Below, one piece after another: positions 15,771-24,524 of a stretch of 32,244 nt of DNA; within the stretch, counting starts at the first letter, position 1; each line of letters starts with the position of its first letter. A program made the position numbers and the translations under genes. Source of the stretch: an uncultured Actinomyces sp. (GTDB lineage: Bacteria > Actinomycetota > Actinomycetes > Actinomycetales > Actinomycetaceae). The stretch lies in the NCBI GenBank assembly GCA_938040725.1, contig CALHZX010000049.1, positions 1 to 32,244 on the forward strand, given 5' to 3'. The notes below the pieces were generated by a model that was given only the letters and a program-made list of their open reading frames with translations, was not told where the DNA came from and made no database searches.

Positions 15771-17171
15771 TCAGAGGTCGGCCGGGGAGGACAGGGTGCC
15801 TCGTACGGCGGTGGCGGCCGCGACGAGCGGGGACACCAGGTGCGTGCGGCTGCCCTTGCCCTGGCGGCCTTCGAAGTTGCGGTTGGAGGTGGAGGCCGAG
15901 CGGTCTCCCGCGTTCATCGTGTCGGGGTTCATGCCCAGGCACATGGAGCAACCGGCGTTGCGCCATTCGGCGCCGAAGTCAGTGAAGATCTTGTCGAGGC
16001 CCTCAGCCTCGGCCTGCAGGCGCACGCGGGCGGAGCCGGGCACGACCATGACGCGCACGCCCTCGGCCTTGTGGCGCCCCTTGACGACGCTGGCGGCGGC
16101 ACGCAGGTCTTCGATGCGGCCGTTGGTGCAGCTGCCAATGAAGACCGTGTTCACGGCGATCTCGCGCATCGGGGTGCCGGCTTTGAGGTCCATGTATTCG
16201 AGGGCACGCTCGGCGGCCGCGCGGGCCGTCTCGTCGGTGAAGTCCTCAGGGGCGGGGACGGTGGCCGAGAGCGGGACACCCTGGCCGGGGTTGGTACCCC
16301 AGGTGACAAAGGGCTCGATGTCGGCGGCCTCGAGAATGACCTCGGCGTCGAAGACAGCGTCCTCATCGGAGGCAAGGGAGGACCAGTATTCGACGGCGCG
16401 ATCCCAGTCCTCACCCTCGGGGGCGTGGGGGCGGCCCTTGATGTAGTCGAAGGTCGTCTGATCGGGGGCGATCATGCCGGCGCGAGCACCGGCTTCGATC
16501 GACATGTTGCACATCGTCATACGGCCCTCCATGGAGAGCTCGCGGATCGCCTGACCGCGGTACTCCAGGACGTAACCCTGGCCGCCGCCGGTGCCGATCT
16601 TGGCGATGACGGCGAGGATGATGTCCTTGGCCGTCGATCCCTCAGGCAGGGACCCGTTCACCGTAATCGCCATGGTCTTAAAGGGGGCCATCGGCAGGGT
16701 CTGGGTGGCGAGCACGTGCTCAACCTGGCTGGTGCCGATGCCGAAGGCCAGTGCGCCGAACGCGCCGTGCGTGGAGGTGTGGGAGTCGCCGCACACGATG
16801 GTCATGCCGGGCTGGGTCAGGCCCAGCTGAGGGCCGACGACGTGAACGATGCCCTGGTCGGCGTCACCCAGGGAATGCAGGCGAATGCCGAACTCCTCGG
16901 CGTTCTTGCGCAGGGTGTCGATCTGGGTGCGGCTCGTGATGTCTGCGATGGGCAGGTCGATGTTGACCGTGGGCGTGTTGTGGTCCTCGGTCGCAATCGT
17001 CAGATCGGGGCGGCGAACCTGTCGTCCAGCAAGGCGCAAGCCCTCGAATGCCTGGGGGCTCGTCACTTCGTGCACGAGGTGGAGGTCGATGTAGAGCAGG
17101 TCGGGGGCACCGTTCTCCCCCTTGGACACGATGTGGTCTCGCCACACCTTTTCTGCCATGGTTCCGCTCAT
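15771..17171 (-). CDS. leuC: 3-isopropylmalate dehydratase large subunit
   Basis: 466 residues, aconitase superfamily. The 4Fe-4S cluster ligands are Cys348 (IGSCTNGR), Cys408 and Cys411 (CSMCLGMNPD). The substrate motif VCGDSHTSTHGAFG is also present. ATG 17171 is preferred to the ATG seven codons earlier because GAGGAGG lies 4-5 nt before it. It is divergent from the IclR-type gene at 17343. Confidence 0.97.
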   Translation of the reverse strand: MSGTMAEKVWRDHIVSKGENGAPDLLYIDLHLVHEVTSPQAFEGLRLAGRQVRRPDLTIATEDHNTPTVNIDLPIADITSRTQIDTLRKNAEEFGIRLHSLGDADQGIVHVVGPQLGLTQPGMTIVCGDSHTSTHGAFGALAFGIGTSQVEHVLATQTLPMAPFKTMAITVNGSLPEGSTAKDIILAVIAKIGTGGGQGYVLEYRGQAIRELSMEGRMTMCNMSIEAGARAGMIAPDQTTFDYIKGRPHAPEGEDWDRAVEYWSSLASDEDAVFDAEVILEAADIEPFVTWGTNPGQGVPLSATVPAPEDFTDETARAAAERALEYMDLKAGTPMREIAVNTVFIGSCTNGRIEDLRAAASVVKGRHKAEGVRVMVVPGSARVRLQAEAEGLDKIFTDFGAEWRNAGCSMCLGMNPDTMNAGDRSASTSNRNFEGRQGKGSRTHLVSPLVAAATAVRGTLSSPADL

Positions 17172-17311
17172 TGTTCCTCCTCTGGCCTCCACTTTGGAGA
17201 CACTGTGTCAGTCATACTTCGCAACCTATGGAACCGCCTTATCCGCCATGCGACCCGCTGATCTCACGTCTCGGACGCACCTTTGATCCGTTTCACTATC
17301 CGACAATTTGC

Positions 17312-17330
17312 TATCTCAAAAGCTGAGATA
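17312..17330. promoter_or_regulatory. Palindrome in the leuC/ltbR divergent promoter region
   Basis: A perfect 7-bp inverted repeat TATCTCA-N5-TGAGATA ending 12 bp before the regulator's ATG. The size and position suit an operator for the IclR-type protein (autoregulation and leuCD control), though an RNA hairpin in the leader is also possible. A second short repeat CTCCA-N3-TGGAG lies at 17187-17199 near leuC. Confidence 0.45.
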
Positions 17331-17342
17331 TTAAATAGTTGT

Positions 17343-18080
17343 ATGGAAGAGCAAACATCCAGTGGCGTTGGCGTTCTTGACAAAGCTGCGCTGGTTCTCA
17401 GCGCTCTTGAAGCAGGACCCGCCACTCTCGCCCAACTCGTTTCCAGCACGGGGCTCGCACGCCCCACCGCCCACCGACTGGCCGTTGCCCTCGAATACCA
17501 CCGCATGGTCGCCCGCGACATGCAGGGGCGTTTTATCCTCGGCCCCCGCCTCCAGGAACTCTCCTCCGCCGCCGGCGAAGACCGCCTCCTCCAGGCCTCC
17601 ATGCCGGTCCTCCAGGCGCTGCGCGACCACACGAAGGAATCCTCCCAGCTCTTCCGCCGCCAGGGAGATTACCGCGTGTGCGTGGCTGCGTCCGAACGCG
17701 AGATGGGCCTGCGCGACTCGATCCCCGTAGGCGCCACACTCTCCATGAGCGCAGGCTCTGCCGCTCAAGTTCTGCTGGCCTGGGAAGAGCCCGACCGTCT
17801 CCACCGCGGCCTGTACGGCGCGTCTTTCAACGCCACCATGCTCTCTGAGGTGCGCCGCCGCGGCTGGGCACAGTCCGTGGGCGAGCGCGAACCGGGCGTC
17901 GCCTCCGTATCCGCCCCCGTTCGCGGCCCGTCCGGCCGCGTCCTCGCAGCCCTGTCGATCTCCGGCCCCATCGAGCGCATGGGTCGCCAGCCCGGACGCC
18001 AGCACGGCCCCTCCGTCATGGCGGCCGCCAACAGGCTCACGGAGTTCCTCTCCACCGTCGAAGACGCCGCAGACCTGTAA
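17343..18080 (+). CDS. ltbR: IclR-family regulator, LtbR/NdgR-like
   Basis: 245 residues: an N-terminal winged helix-turn-helix (about 10-70, with recognition region STGLARPTAHRLAVALE) and a C-terminal IclR effector domain (about 80-240). It is divergent from leuCD with a 171-bp shared region, the arrangement of LtbR in Corynebacterium and NdgR in Streptomyces, which control leucine biosynthesis genes. The start ATG 17343 has no good ribosome site; an upstream ATG at 17283 would overlap the palindrome and gives un-family-like sequence. The symbol rests on context plus domain. Confidence 0.88.
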   Translation: MEEQTSSGVGVLDKAALVLSALEAGPATLAQLVSSTGLARPTAHRLAVALEYHRMVARDMQGRFILGPRLQELSSAAGEDRLLQASMPVLQALRDHTKESSQLFRRQGDYRVCVAASEREMGLRDSIPVGATLSMSAGSAAQVLLAWEEPDRLHRGLYGASFNATMLSEVRRRGWAQSVGEREPGVASVSAPVRGPSGRVLAALSISGPIERMGRQPGRQHGPSVMAAANRLTEFLSTVEDAADL

Positions 18081-18104
18081 GCCGCAACCGCAGACAACAA
18101 AAAC

Positions 18105-18143
18105 GGGTGGGCCGGGACGATTCAATCGTCCCGGCCCACCCGC
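18105..18143. terminator. Bidirectional terminator between ltbR-like gene and pullulanase
   Basis: 19-bp perfect inverted repeat with a minimal loop between convergent genes. TTTT follows on the minus strand, so it should serve the pullulanase gene best. Confidence 0.8.
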
Positions 18144-18161
18144 CATGTCAGGGCTCTCGCC

Positions 18162-21100
18162 CTACGCGACCCAGCGACCAGAACGGTCGAAGGTGTAGGA
18201 CGTGCCGCCGATGACGACGCGCCCGGTCGCCATGGCGCCCGACGGGTGGCAGAAGTACCAGCTGTCGCCGTCCTTCACCCATCCGATCGCCATTTGCCCC
18301 GACTCCGTCAGGTAGTACCAGGAGCCACCCACGGCAGCCCAACCGGTGGCCATCGTGCCGTTACCGTTCAGGTAGTACCAGGCACCGCCCAGGTTCACCC
18401 AGCCGGTAGCCATCGAACCGCTTCCGTTCAGGTAGTACCAGATGTTGCCGTCCTTGAGCCAGCCGGTCGCCATGGCCCCGGTATCGGGATCCAGGTAGTA
18501 CCAGGTGCCGCCCACGGCAGCCCAGCCGGTCGCCATCGCGCCGGACGGGGCGTAGTAGCGCCATGCGCCGTCCTCGACCTGCCAGCCGGTCTTCATCCAG
18601 CCACTGGCATCGAAGGAGTAGGTCACGCCACCGCGCACAACACGCACACCCGCGGGGTAGGTTCCGTCCGAGTAGCGCAGCCACCAGCGGCCGTCACCGG
18701 AAGCGACCCACTGGGCAGTCTCCGGGTCCGGAGCCGGGTTGGCGTTCGGATCGATGCGGTCGCCCGCCGCCTGCGTGAAGACGGCAACCGTGCGAGCCGG
18801 AACCGTCACGGAACCCGTCTTCGCGTCGAAGGAGGAGTCCTTAACGACCGCGTCAGAGCCATTCGCCTGAGCATCGTGCAGCTTGAAGACACGCCCTGCC
18901 AGGCCATCAACAGCCGTCGTCATGGTCTTATCCGTCGCGTTAAAGACGACGAGAGCACCGTCGAGCGCCGCGTCAACGTCGCTGCCCACCCCGGCCTCGT
19001 CGTTGATGAGCATGACAATCGTGCCGTCCACGGCCCCCTCACCCGAGTTCGGGAAGGACACCTTGGAGCGAATCAGATCCGCACTGCCCAGCGTGAACAG
19101 GCGCGAGGAGGAACGCACGCGCAGGAAGTCCATCGCGATCTCCGCGGAGGTGTCAATCTGCTCCGGGCTCGGCTTCAGATCGGGATTCTCCAGCAGCGGA
19201 CGCATGTGATCCCAGGCCGCACCGTTCTTGGACTTCACCGGCAGACCACGGCCAAAGCCGTTGTCACGCATGGACCAATCGATCGCGTTGAAGTGATCGC
19301 CGGAGTTGAAAGAGTCGCGGTCCAGGGACTTCGAACGCAGCATCTCCGTACCCGATGCCCAGAAGGAGGGCGACTGAGACAGGGCCACGGAAGCCTGACT
19401 GATCAGCGACATGCGCACGCGGTTCTCCATCGGAGCATCCGCGGGCATCTTGTAGGTGACCAGGTCGAAAAGCGTCTCGTTATCGTGGGCATCCACGTAG
19501 TTGACGTTCTCAGCAGGCTGGGAGGCAAACCCCGCGCCCTGACCGTTGTAGTCCAGCTGGGCACCCGAAACGGTCTTGCCGTCGTAGGTGGTCAGCGTGT
19601 AGTCCTTCAGGTTGCCCGCCAGGCCCAGCTTCACCAGGTCCACGCGGTGCAGGTAGTCGGTGCGACGCTCCGCCTCCGAGCGGGTGTCGAGGCCGTTGAA
19701 GTCCGAGAACGCGCCCGAACCGAAGCCCTGGAAGACGCGGTGGTCCTCGTCGAAGGGACCGCCACCGTGCACGGCATCGCGCAGACGGTCGTTGAACGCG
19801 CCGATACCGGTGCCGTCCAGCTGCCCCTGGGTAGCCTGGGTGAACAGCGCGTTGTTCGCGACCTCACCGAAGTTCCAGCCCTCGCCGTAGATGTACAGGC
19901 GCGAACCGTCCACACCGTCCTTCTCGAGCGTCAGGGACTTCAGGGCCTCCTTCGCGCGCTTCATCTCAGCGGCCGGGTGGTGGCCCATGAGATCAAAGCG
20001 GAAGCCATCGACGTGGTAGTACTTTGCCCAGTGGATCATCGAATCGATCATGAGGTGCTCGCTCATCGCATTTTCGGTCGCGACGTTCGAACAGCAGGTC
20101 GAGGTTTCAACGCCGCCAGAGGCGTTGAGGCGCTGGTAGTAGCCGGGTACGACTCGATCAAGCACGGAGCTGGCCGACTGTCCCGCCGCAGGCGTGTGGT
20201 TGTAAACCTGGTCGAGGACCACCTGCATGCCGATCGAGTGCAGCCCGCCCACCATGGAGCGGAATTCGCGCACGCGCGCGCCACCGTTTTGATTCGAGGA
20301 CGTCGCGTAGGAGCCCTCGGGGGCCATCCAGTGCAGCGGGTCGTAACCCCAGTTGTAGGCATCCTGGTCCGCCACTGCGGACACCGCGGCCTGCTGTTCC
20401 TCGGACGCCGGGCCGACGTCCTCGGGGATTGCAGGCGTCTTCTGATCGGCGCGATTCTCGGGGATCGTCGCGATGTCGAAAGTGGGCAGCAGGTGCACGG
20501 TGTTCATACCGGCGCGGGCCAGCTCGTCCAGGTGACGCATGCCGTTGGATTCGAACTGCGTGAAGGCCATGTAGGTGCCGCGCATGTACTCGGGCACCGA
20601 GGTGTCGGCAGCGGAGAAGTCGCGCACGTGCAGCTCATAGATAGAGCGCTGGGCATCGTCCGCAATGACGGGTGCCTTCGAGTTTTTCCACACGGTGGGT
20701 GCGATCGAGGGGTTGTTCATGTTGACCGCGACCGAGCGGGTCGAGTCGACGGTCAGGCTCACCGAGTAAGGGTCGGTCACGAGATTCTTCTCCACCTTGC
20801 CCGTTTCGGGCACGTAGACGCTCACCTCCCACAGGTACTGGGCACCCTCGTGGATCTCGCCCGCAGCGTTGTCCACGCTCCAACGCCCATCGTCGCCGCG
20901 CACAGCATCGGTGCGCAGGCCATCACCTTGAATGGCAGCGTCGGATCCGCTCGGCGTCGAGGTGTTCCACGACACCAGCGCCACGCTCTTCGCCGTGGGA
21001 GCCCACAGCGCGAACGTCGGGTTCCCCGCCTCGTTCCAATTCACGCCGTACGAGGCCTGGGTGGCCTTTGCAGCATAGAGCGAGTCGAGGACGGGGGCGA

Positions 21101-22250
21101 TCTGCACGCCTGTAAAAGCGTTGACGCTCTCCCCCGACTTCTGGGCGACCGCGATCTGGCCGGTGAGAGCCTCGCGTGCCACGGCCTCGTCGATGGGGGC
21201 CTTCAGCGCGATGTAGCCGTTGAGATTGGGATGCGCCGTTGTCACCTCAGCGGGCAGATCGCCAGCCACACTCAGGGCGCTCGTCGTGGCCCCAGTGACG
21301 GCGCCGTCCGACAGACCTGCGCCGCCCTCGGGGGCGGTCACCAGTTCGTAGGACATCTTCGCGGAGCCGTCCAGCACCTGCGCCCGCGTAACGCCTTCGG
21401 GCAGAAGGGAGGTCGGCCACGCGAGAATGTTCGAGGTCACCCAGTAGGCGCGCTGCTCACCATTGCCGGCGACCGGAGCGTCAGCGCTCGCAATGGCAAC
21501 CTTATGCGTCGAGGAATCGTAGGTGAAGGTCACGAGCTTGTTCGCTTTCGTTGCAAACTGATAGTTGGCTCCGCCGACGGCGCCATCCTGCCCGTAATTC
21601 TCGTTGTCGGATCCGCCGATGGCAACCTTGAACTCGTAGTCACCCTCAGGCAACGCGGTGGTGGAATACGTGTACGTGCCATCGCCCACCGGCTCCAACA
21701 GAGGTGCCAAGCACTGAGCCTGCCAGTTGTTCGAACAGCCGAGCGCCTTCTGGAACGTACCGGGCAGCGTCACAGTCTGATCGGTCGCCGTATTCCACAC
21801 GCGGTGCGTCGCCCGGTCGTAATAGAAGGTCACAGACGTCGTTTCATTGAGCGTGTAGGAGATGTTCGCTCCCCCCGCAGCTCCACCGGCTCCGAAGGCT
21901 GTATCCCAAGAGCCGCCCTCAGCGACCTTGTACTGGTAGTCTCCGGCCGGCAGCGTGAACGTCGCGCTATAGACGCCGGTCGCGTCACGCGTGAGCGCTG
22001 CCTTGGCACAGTCTGGCGCCCAATCGGCGTCGCATCCCATCGCCTTGTTATGGCTGCCGGGGATTGTCACCAGGACGTCCGCGCTCGTTTGCGCACCTCC
22101 CGCATCGGCTGTAGTCGCCACACTGCCCTGGTTTGACGCATCCGTGTCAGGGGCAGCCCACGCAGCTGGCACAACACCCCCCATCACGGCAATTGCAGCG
22201 CCAACGCCCAGCATTCGGCGCAGCGTCGTCCTGTTGAGTCGGTATGTCAC
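18162..22250 (-). CDS. pulA: Secreted multidomain pullulanase with wall-binding repeats
   Basis: 1362 residues, GH13 type I pullulanase cutting alpha-1,6 bonds of pullulan, glycogen and starch. Order: signal peptide (cleavage after AWA near 33), two tandem X25-like modules (about 50-260, each with GDY[QE][YF]KVA), a pullulanase N2-like region, a CBM48-like segment (FALWAPTAKSV), the catalytic barrel with YNWGYDP (about 630), region I VVLDQVYNHT, nucleophile Asp753 in GFRFDLMGHHP, acid/base Glu790 in YGEGWNFGE, HDNE (about 921), a C-terminal beta domain, then wall-binding repeats. GTG 22250 has GGGAG 6 nt upstream and opens directly into the signal peptide; upstream codons do not fit. It ends in repeats rather than LPxTG, so anchoring should be non-covalent. 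Role: feeding on dietary or host glycogen/starch, inferred. Confidence 0.95.
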   Translation of the reverse strand: MTYRLNRTTLRRMLGVGAAIAVMGGVVPAAWAAPDTDASNQGSVATTADAGGAQTSADVLVTIPGSHNKAMGCDADWAPDCAKAALTRDATGVYSATFTLPAGDYQYKVAEGGSWDTAFGAGGAAGGANISYTLNETTSVTFYYDRATHRVWNTATDQTVTLPGTFQKALGCSNNWQAQCLAPLLEPVGDGTYTYSTTALPEGDYEFKVAIGGSDNENYGQDGAVGGANYQFATKANKLVTFTYDSSTHKVAIASADAPVAGNGEQRAYWVTSNILAWPTSLLPEGVTRAQVLDGSAKMSYELVTAPEGGAGLSDGAVTGATTSALSVAGDLPAEVTTAHPNLNGYIALKAPIDEAVAREALTGQIAVAQKSGESVNAFTGVQIAPVLDSLYAAKATQASYGVNWNEAGNPTFALWAPTAKSVALVSWNTSTPSGSDAAIQGDGLRTDAVRGDDGRWSVDNAAGEIHEGAQYLWEVSVYVPETGKVEKNLVTDPYSVSLTVDSTRSVAVNMNNPSIAPTVWKNSKAPVIADDAQRSIYELHVRDFSAADTSVPEYMRGTYMAFTQFESNGMRHLDELARAGMNTVHLLPTFDIATIPENRADQKTPAIPEDVGPASEEQQAAVSAVADQDAYNWGYDPLHWMAPEGSYATSSNQNGGARVREFRSMVGGLHSIGMQVVLDQVYNHTPAAGQSASSVLDRVVPGYYQRLNASGGVETSTCCSNVATENAMSEHLMIDSMIHWAKYYHVDGFRFDLMGHHPAAEMKRAKEALKSLTLEKDGVDGSRLYIYGEGWNFGEVANNALFTQATQGQLDGTGIGAFNDRLRDAVHGGGPFDEDHRVFQGFGSGAFSDFNGLDTRSEAERRTDYLHRVDLVKLGLAGNLKDYTLTTYDGKTVSGAQLDYNGQGAGFASQPAENVNYVDAHDNETLFDLVTYKMPADAPMENRVRMSLISQASVALSQSPSFWASGTEMLRSKSLDRDSFNSGDHFNAIDWSMRDNGFGRGLPVKSKNGAAWDHMRPLLENPDLKPSPEQIDTSAEIAMDFLRVRSSSRLFTLGSADLIRSKVSFPNSGEGAVDGTIVMLINDEAGVGSDVDAALDGALVVFNATDKTMTTAVDGLAGRVFKLHDAQANGSDAVVKDSSFDAKTGSVTVPARTVAVFTQAAGDRIDPNANPAPDPETAQWVASGDGRWWLRYSDGTYPAGVRVVRGGVTYSFDASGWMKTGWQVEDGAWRYYAPSGAMATGWAAVGGTWYYLDPDTGAMATGWLKDGNIWYYLNGSGSMATGWVNLGGAWYYLNGNGTMATGWAAVGGSWYYLTESGQMAIGWVKDGDSWYFCHPSGAMATGRVVIGGTSYTFDRSGRWVA
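18168..18610 (-). repeat. Cell-wall/choline-binding type repeats in the pullulanase C-terminus
   Basis: Seven to eight units of about 20 residues with pattern MATGW..VGG.WYYL...G. They match the CW-binding (choline- or glucan-binding) repeat family of streptococcal and clostridial surface proteins. The DNA units are near-identical over short blocks, so copy-number change by recombination is possible. Confidence 0.88.
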
Positions 22251-22372
22251 GACAGACTCCCTCGTCCAAAAGCGATCCCCTCCCATGGGGGCTGCTTCTA
22301 GGTTAGACACACTGCAACAGTTCCAAAACTTTTCTGCAAAGGACAAGACGAAACGCGGACCGAGTGGATAAC

Positions 22373-22403
22373 AAAAAACCCCGCCACCGCTATGGTGGCG
22401 AGG
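22373..22403 (-). terminator. Terminator of the tRNA-Gln/Glu/Glu cluster
   Basis: A 7-bp core stem CGCCACC/GGTGGCG (loop of 5), followed on the minus strand by six T. It also separates the tRNAs from the pullulanase gene. Confidence 0.85.
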
Positions 22404-22410
22404 TTACTGG

Positions 22411-22483
22411 TACCCCCAGCCGGATTTGAACCGGCGTTAACGCCGTGAGAGGGCGTCGTCCTAGGCCACTAGACGATGGGGGC
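22411..22483 (-). tRNA. tRNA-Glu(CTC), copy 1
   Basis: 73-nt cloverleaf, anticodon loop CTCTCAC giving CTC, acceptor GCCCCCA. CCA not encoded. Confidence 0.95.
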
Positions 22484-22503
22484 CTTGATTCGCTTATGAA
22501 CCG

Positions 22504-22576
22504 TACCCCCAGCCGGATTTGAACCGGCGTTAACGCCGTGAGAGGGCGTCGTCCTAGGCCGCTAGACGATGGGGGC
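22504..22576 (-). tRNA. tRNA-Glu(CTC), copy 2
   Basis: Differs from copy 1 by a single base in the D-loop region. Same anticodon CTC; 20 bp separate the two genes, indicating tandem duplication. No tRNA-Glu(TTC) is in this window. Confidence 0.95.
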
Positions 22577-22603
22577 CTTCACTGAAACTTTTGCTTCAGA
22601 TCG

Positions 22604-22675
22604 CTGGGGTACCAGGACTCGAACCTAGAATGGCTGAACCAGAATCAGCTGTGTTGCCAATTACACCATACCCCA
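22604..22675 (-). tRNA. tRNA-Gln(CTG)
   Basis: 72-nt cloverleaf, acceptor TGGGGTA/TACCCCA, anticodon loop TTCTGGT giving CTG. It heads the tRNA cluster that runs towards tRNA-Glu. Confidence 0.95.
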
Positions 22676-22821
22676 TTGGGTATCACCCGCTTCGTTTTCA
22701 CGTCGCTGGCGACAGGAGATAACTGTAGCGGACTGAGGCCCCCATGCCAAATCGAAGGCCAGTGGTCCCGATCACCCATGCGCCACTCCCCCGCGACCGA
22801 GCCTCCTCCACGCACGGCGAA

Positions 22822-22861
22822 GCCCCGGCCTCGTCCGACATGACAGGGACGAGGCCGGGGC
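22822..22861. terminator. Long stem-loop after gltX
   Basis: A perfect 15-bp inverted repeat (GCCCCGGCCTCGTCC / reverse complement, loop of about 10) just 3' of gltX. No T tract on either strand. Confidence 0.5.
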
Positions 22862-22873
22862 CGAGCGCAGCGA

Positions 22874-24379
22874 TCAGGCCAGGGAGGCGCGCAGGGCGCG
22901 CAGTCGGGTCAGCGAGGAATCGCGACCCAGGATCTCCATGGACTCGAACAGCGGCGGGGAGACCTGACGGCCGGTCACGGCGACGCGCAGCGGGCCGAAG
23001 GCCAGGCGGGGCTTCACGCCCATCTCGTCAACGATGCGCGCGCGCAGGGACTCCTCCAGCGAGGTGGTCGTGAACTCGCTCAGGCCCTCAACGGTCTCGA
23101 TGGCGGCATCCAGGACATCCACGGCGTTGTCCTTCAGCTTGGAGACGGCCTTCTCATCCATCTCCAGCGCGTCGTCAGCAACGAAAAGGAAGCCAAGCAT
23201 ACCGGCAGCCTCACCGAGAACCTGGATGCGCGTCTGGATCAGCGGGGCGGCCTCAGTGAGGATCTCCCGCTCACGATCGGTCAGCGCCTCGAAGGAGTCA
23301 GCCGACACCAGCTCGTCGCGATGCAGGAAGGGCACCAGGCGACCGCGGAAGTCCTCGCGATCCAGCAGACGAATGTGCTCGGCGTTAATGGCGATGGCCT
23401 TCTTCTGATCGAAGCGCGCCGGATTCGGGTTCACGTCCGAGATGTCAAAGGCCTGGGCCATCTCCTCCATGGAGAAAATGTCGCGGTCCGGAGCAATCGA
23501 CCAGCCCAGGAGGGCCAGGTAGTTGTTGAGACCCTCGGGGATCATGCCGGCAGCCTTGTGCAGCAGCAGGTTCGACTCGGGGTCGCGCTTGGAGAGCTTC
23601 TTGTTCCCCTCACCCATGACGTAGGGCAGGTGACCGAAGCGCGGCATAAACTTCGCGACGCCGATCGCCTCGAGCGCACGGTACAGGACAATCTGGCGGG
23701 GCGTGGACGAGAGCAGGTCCTCACCGCGCAACACGTGGGTGATCTCCATGAGCGCGTCGTCGATCGGGTTCACCAGCGTGTAGAGCGGGTGGCCGTTGGC
23801 GCGCACGATGACGTAGTCCGGCACGGAGCCGGCCTTGAAGGTGATCTCGCCGCGGATCAAGTCCGTGAACGTAATGTCCTCGTCGGGCATGCGCAGACGC
23901 AGAACAGGCTTGCGGCCCTCGGCACGGTAGGCGGCGATCTGCTCCTCCGTCAGGTTACGGTCGAAGCCGTCGTAACCAAGTTTCGGATCCTCACCCTTGG
24001 CGCGATGGCGCTCCTCGATCTCCTCGGGGGTCGAGTAGGACTCGTAGGCGTAACCGGCCTCAAGCAGGCGGGCGGCCACGTCACGGTAAATGTCCATGCG
24101 CTCGCTCTGGCGGTAGGGGCCGTGCGGGCCGCCCTTACCGACACCCTCGTCCCAGTCGAGACCCAGCCACTGCAGGGACTCGATGATCTGGTCGAAGGAC
24201 TCCTGGGAGTCACGGGCAGCATCCGTGTCTTCGATGCGGAAGACGAAGGTTCCTCCCGTGTGGCGGGCGTAGGCCCAGTTGAACAGGCACGTGCGGACCA
24301 TGCCGACGTGAGGGGTTCCTGTGGGCGAGGGGCAGAAGCGGACGCGAACGTCGGCACCGGTGGCAGTTGTTTCACTCAT
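22874..24379 (-). CDS. gltX: Glutamate--tRNA ligase
   Basis: 501 residues, class I synthetase. HIGH-type motif PSPTGTPHVGM (about 18-28) and KMSKS-type motif KKLSKRD (about 255). Catalytic Rossmann half, then the all-helical anticodon-binding half typical of bacterial GluRS. ATG 24379 has GGAGA 4 nt upstream. It lies directly upstream of tRNA-Gln and two tRNA-Glu genes on the same strand, its expected substrates. Whether it also charges tRNA-Gln, with GatCAB repairing it as in most actinobacteria, cannot be read from this window. Confidence 0.97.
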   Translation of the reverse strand: MSETTATGADVRVRFCPSPTGTPHVGMVRTCLFNWAYARHTGGTFVFRIEDTDAARDSQESFDQIIESLQWLGLDWDEGVGKGGPHGPYRQSERMDIYRDVAARLLEAGYAYESYSTPEEIEERHRAKGEDPKLGYDGFDRNLTEEQIAAYRAEGRKPVLRLRMPDEDITFTDLIRGEITFKAGSVPDYVIVRANGHPLYTLVNPIDDALMEITHVLRGEDLLSSTPRQIVLYRALEAIGVAKFMPRFGHLPYVMGEGNKKLSKRDPESNLLLHKAAGMIPEGLNNYLALLGWSIAPDRDIFSMEEMAQAFDISDVNPNPARFDQKKAIAINAEHIRLLDREDFRGRLVPFLHRDELVSADSFEALTDREREILTEAAPLIQTRIQVLGEAAGMLGFLFVADDALEMDEKAVSKLKDNAVDVLDAAIETVEGLSEFTTTSLEESLRARIVDEMGVKPRLAFGPLRVAVTGRQVSPPLFESMEILGRDSSLTRLRALRASLA

Positions 24380-24480
24380 GATTTCTCCATCCTACTCCAG
24401 CGGTGGCTGTTGCATTTGCTTGATGGGTGGGCGCGCTGCGACGCGTGGTGGGACCGCGCATACCCTGGTTGCATCACAGG

Positions 24481-24500
24481 GATGCGGCGCGCGCCGCATC
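24481..24500. promoter_or_regulatory. 20-bp perfect palindrome upstream of the C-S lyase gene
   Basis: gatgcggcgcgcgccgcatc is its own reverse complement and lies 24 bp before the GTG start in the gltX/C-S lyase divergent spacer. It is a candidate operator or 5'-mRNA hairpin. Confidence 0.45.
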
Positions 24501-24524
24501 CACCGACTCTTCCAGGAGGACACC

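Noticed and set aside
15168..17261. Plus-strand ORF of about 700 codons opposite leuCD
   Set aside because: Mirror frame of leuD and leuC with no protein-like motifs.
18246..22136. Plus-strand ORF of about 1300 codons opposite the pullulanase
   Set aside because: Low-complexity His/Arg/Gly-rich translation, no ribosome site. It is the usual mirror frame of a high-GC gene; the minus-strand product has clear catalytic motifs.
22411..22576. Short CRISPR-like array at the repeated tRNA-Glu sequence
   Set aside because: The two repeated units are complete tRNA-Glu genes with a 20-bp spacer; no further units and no cas genes.
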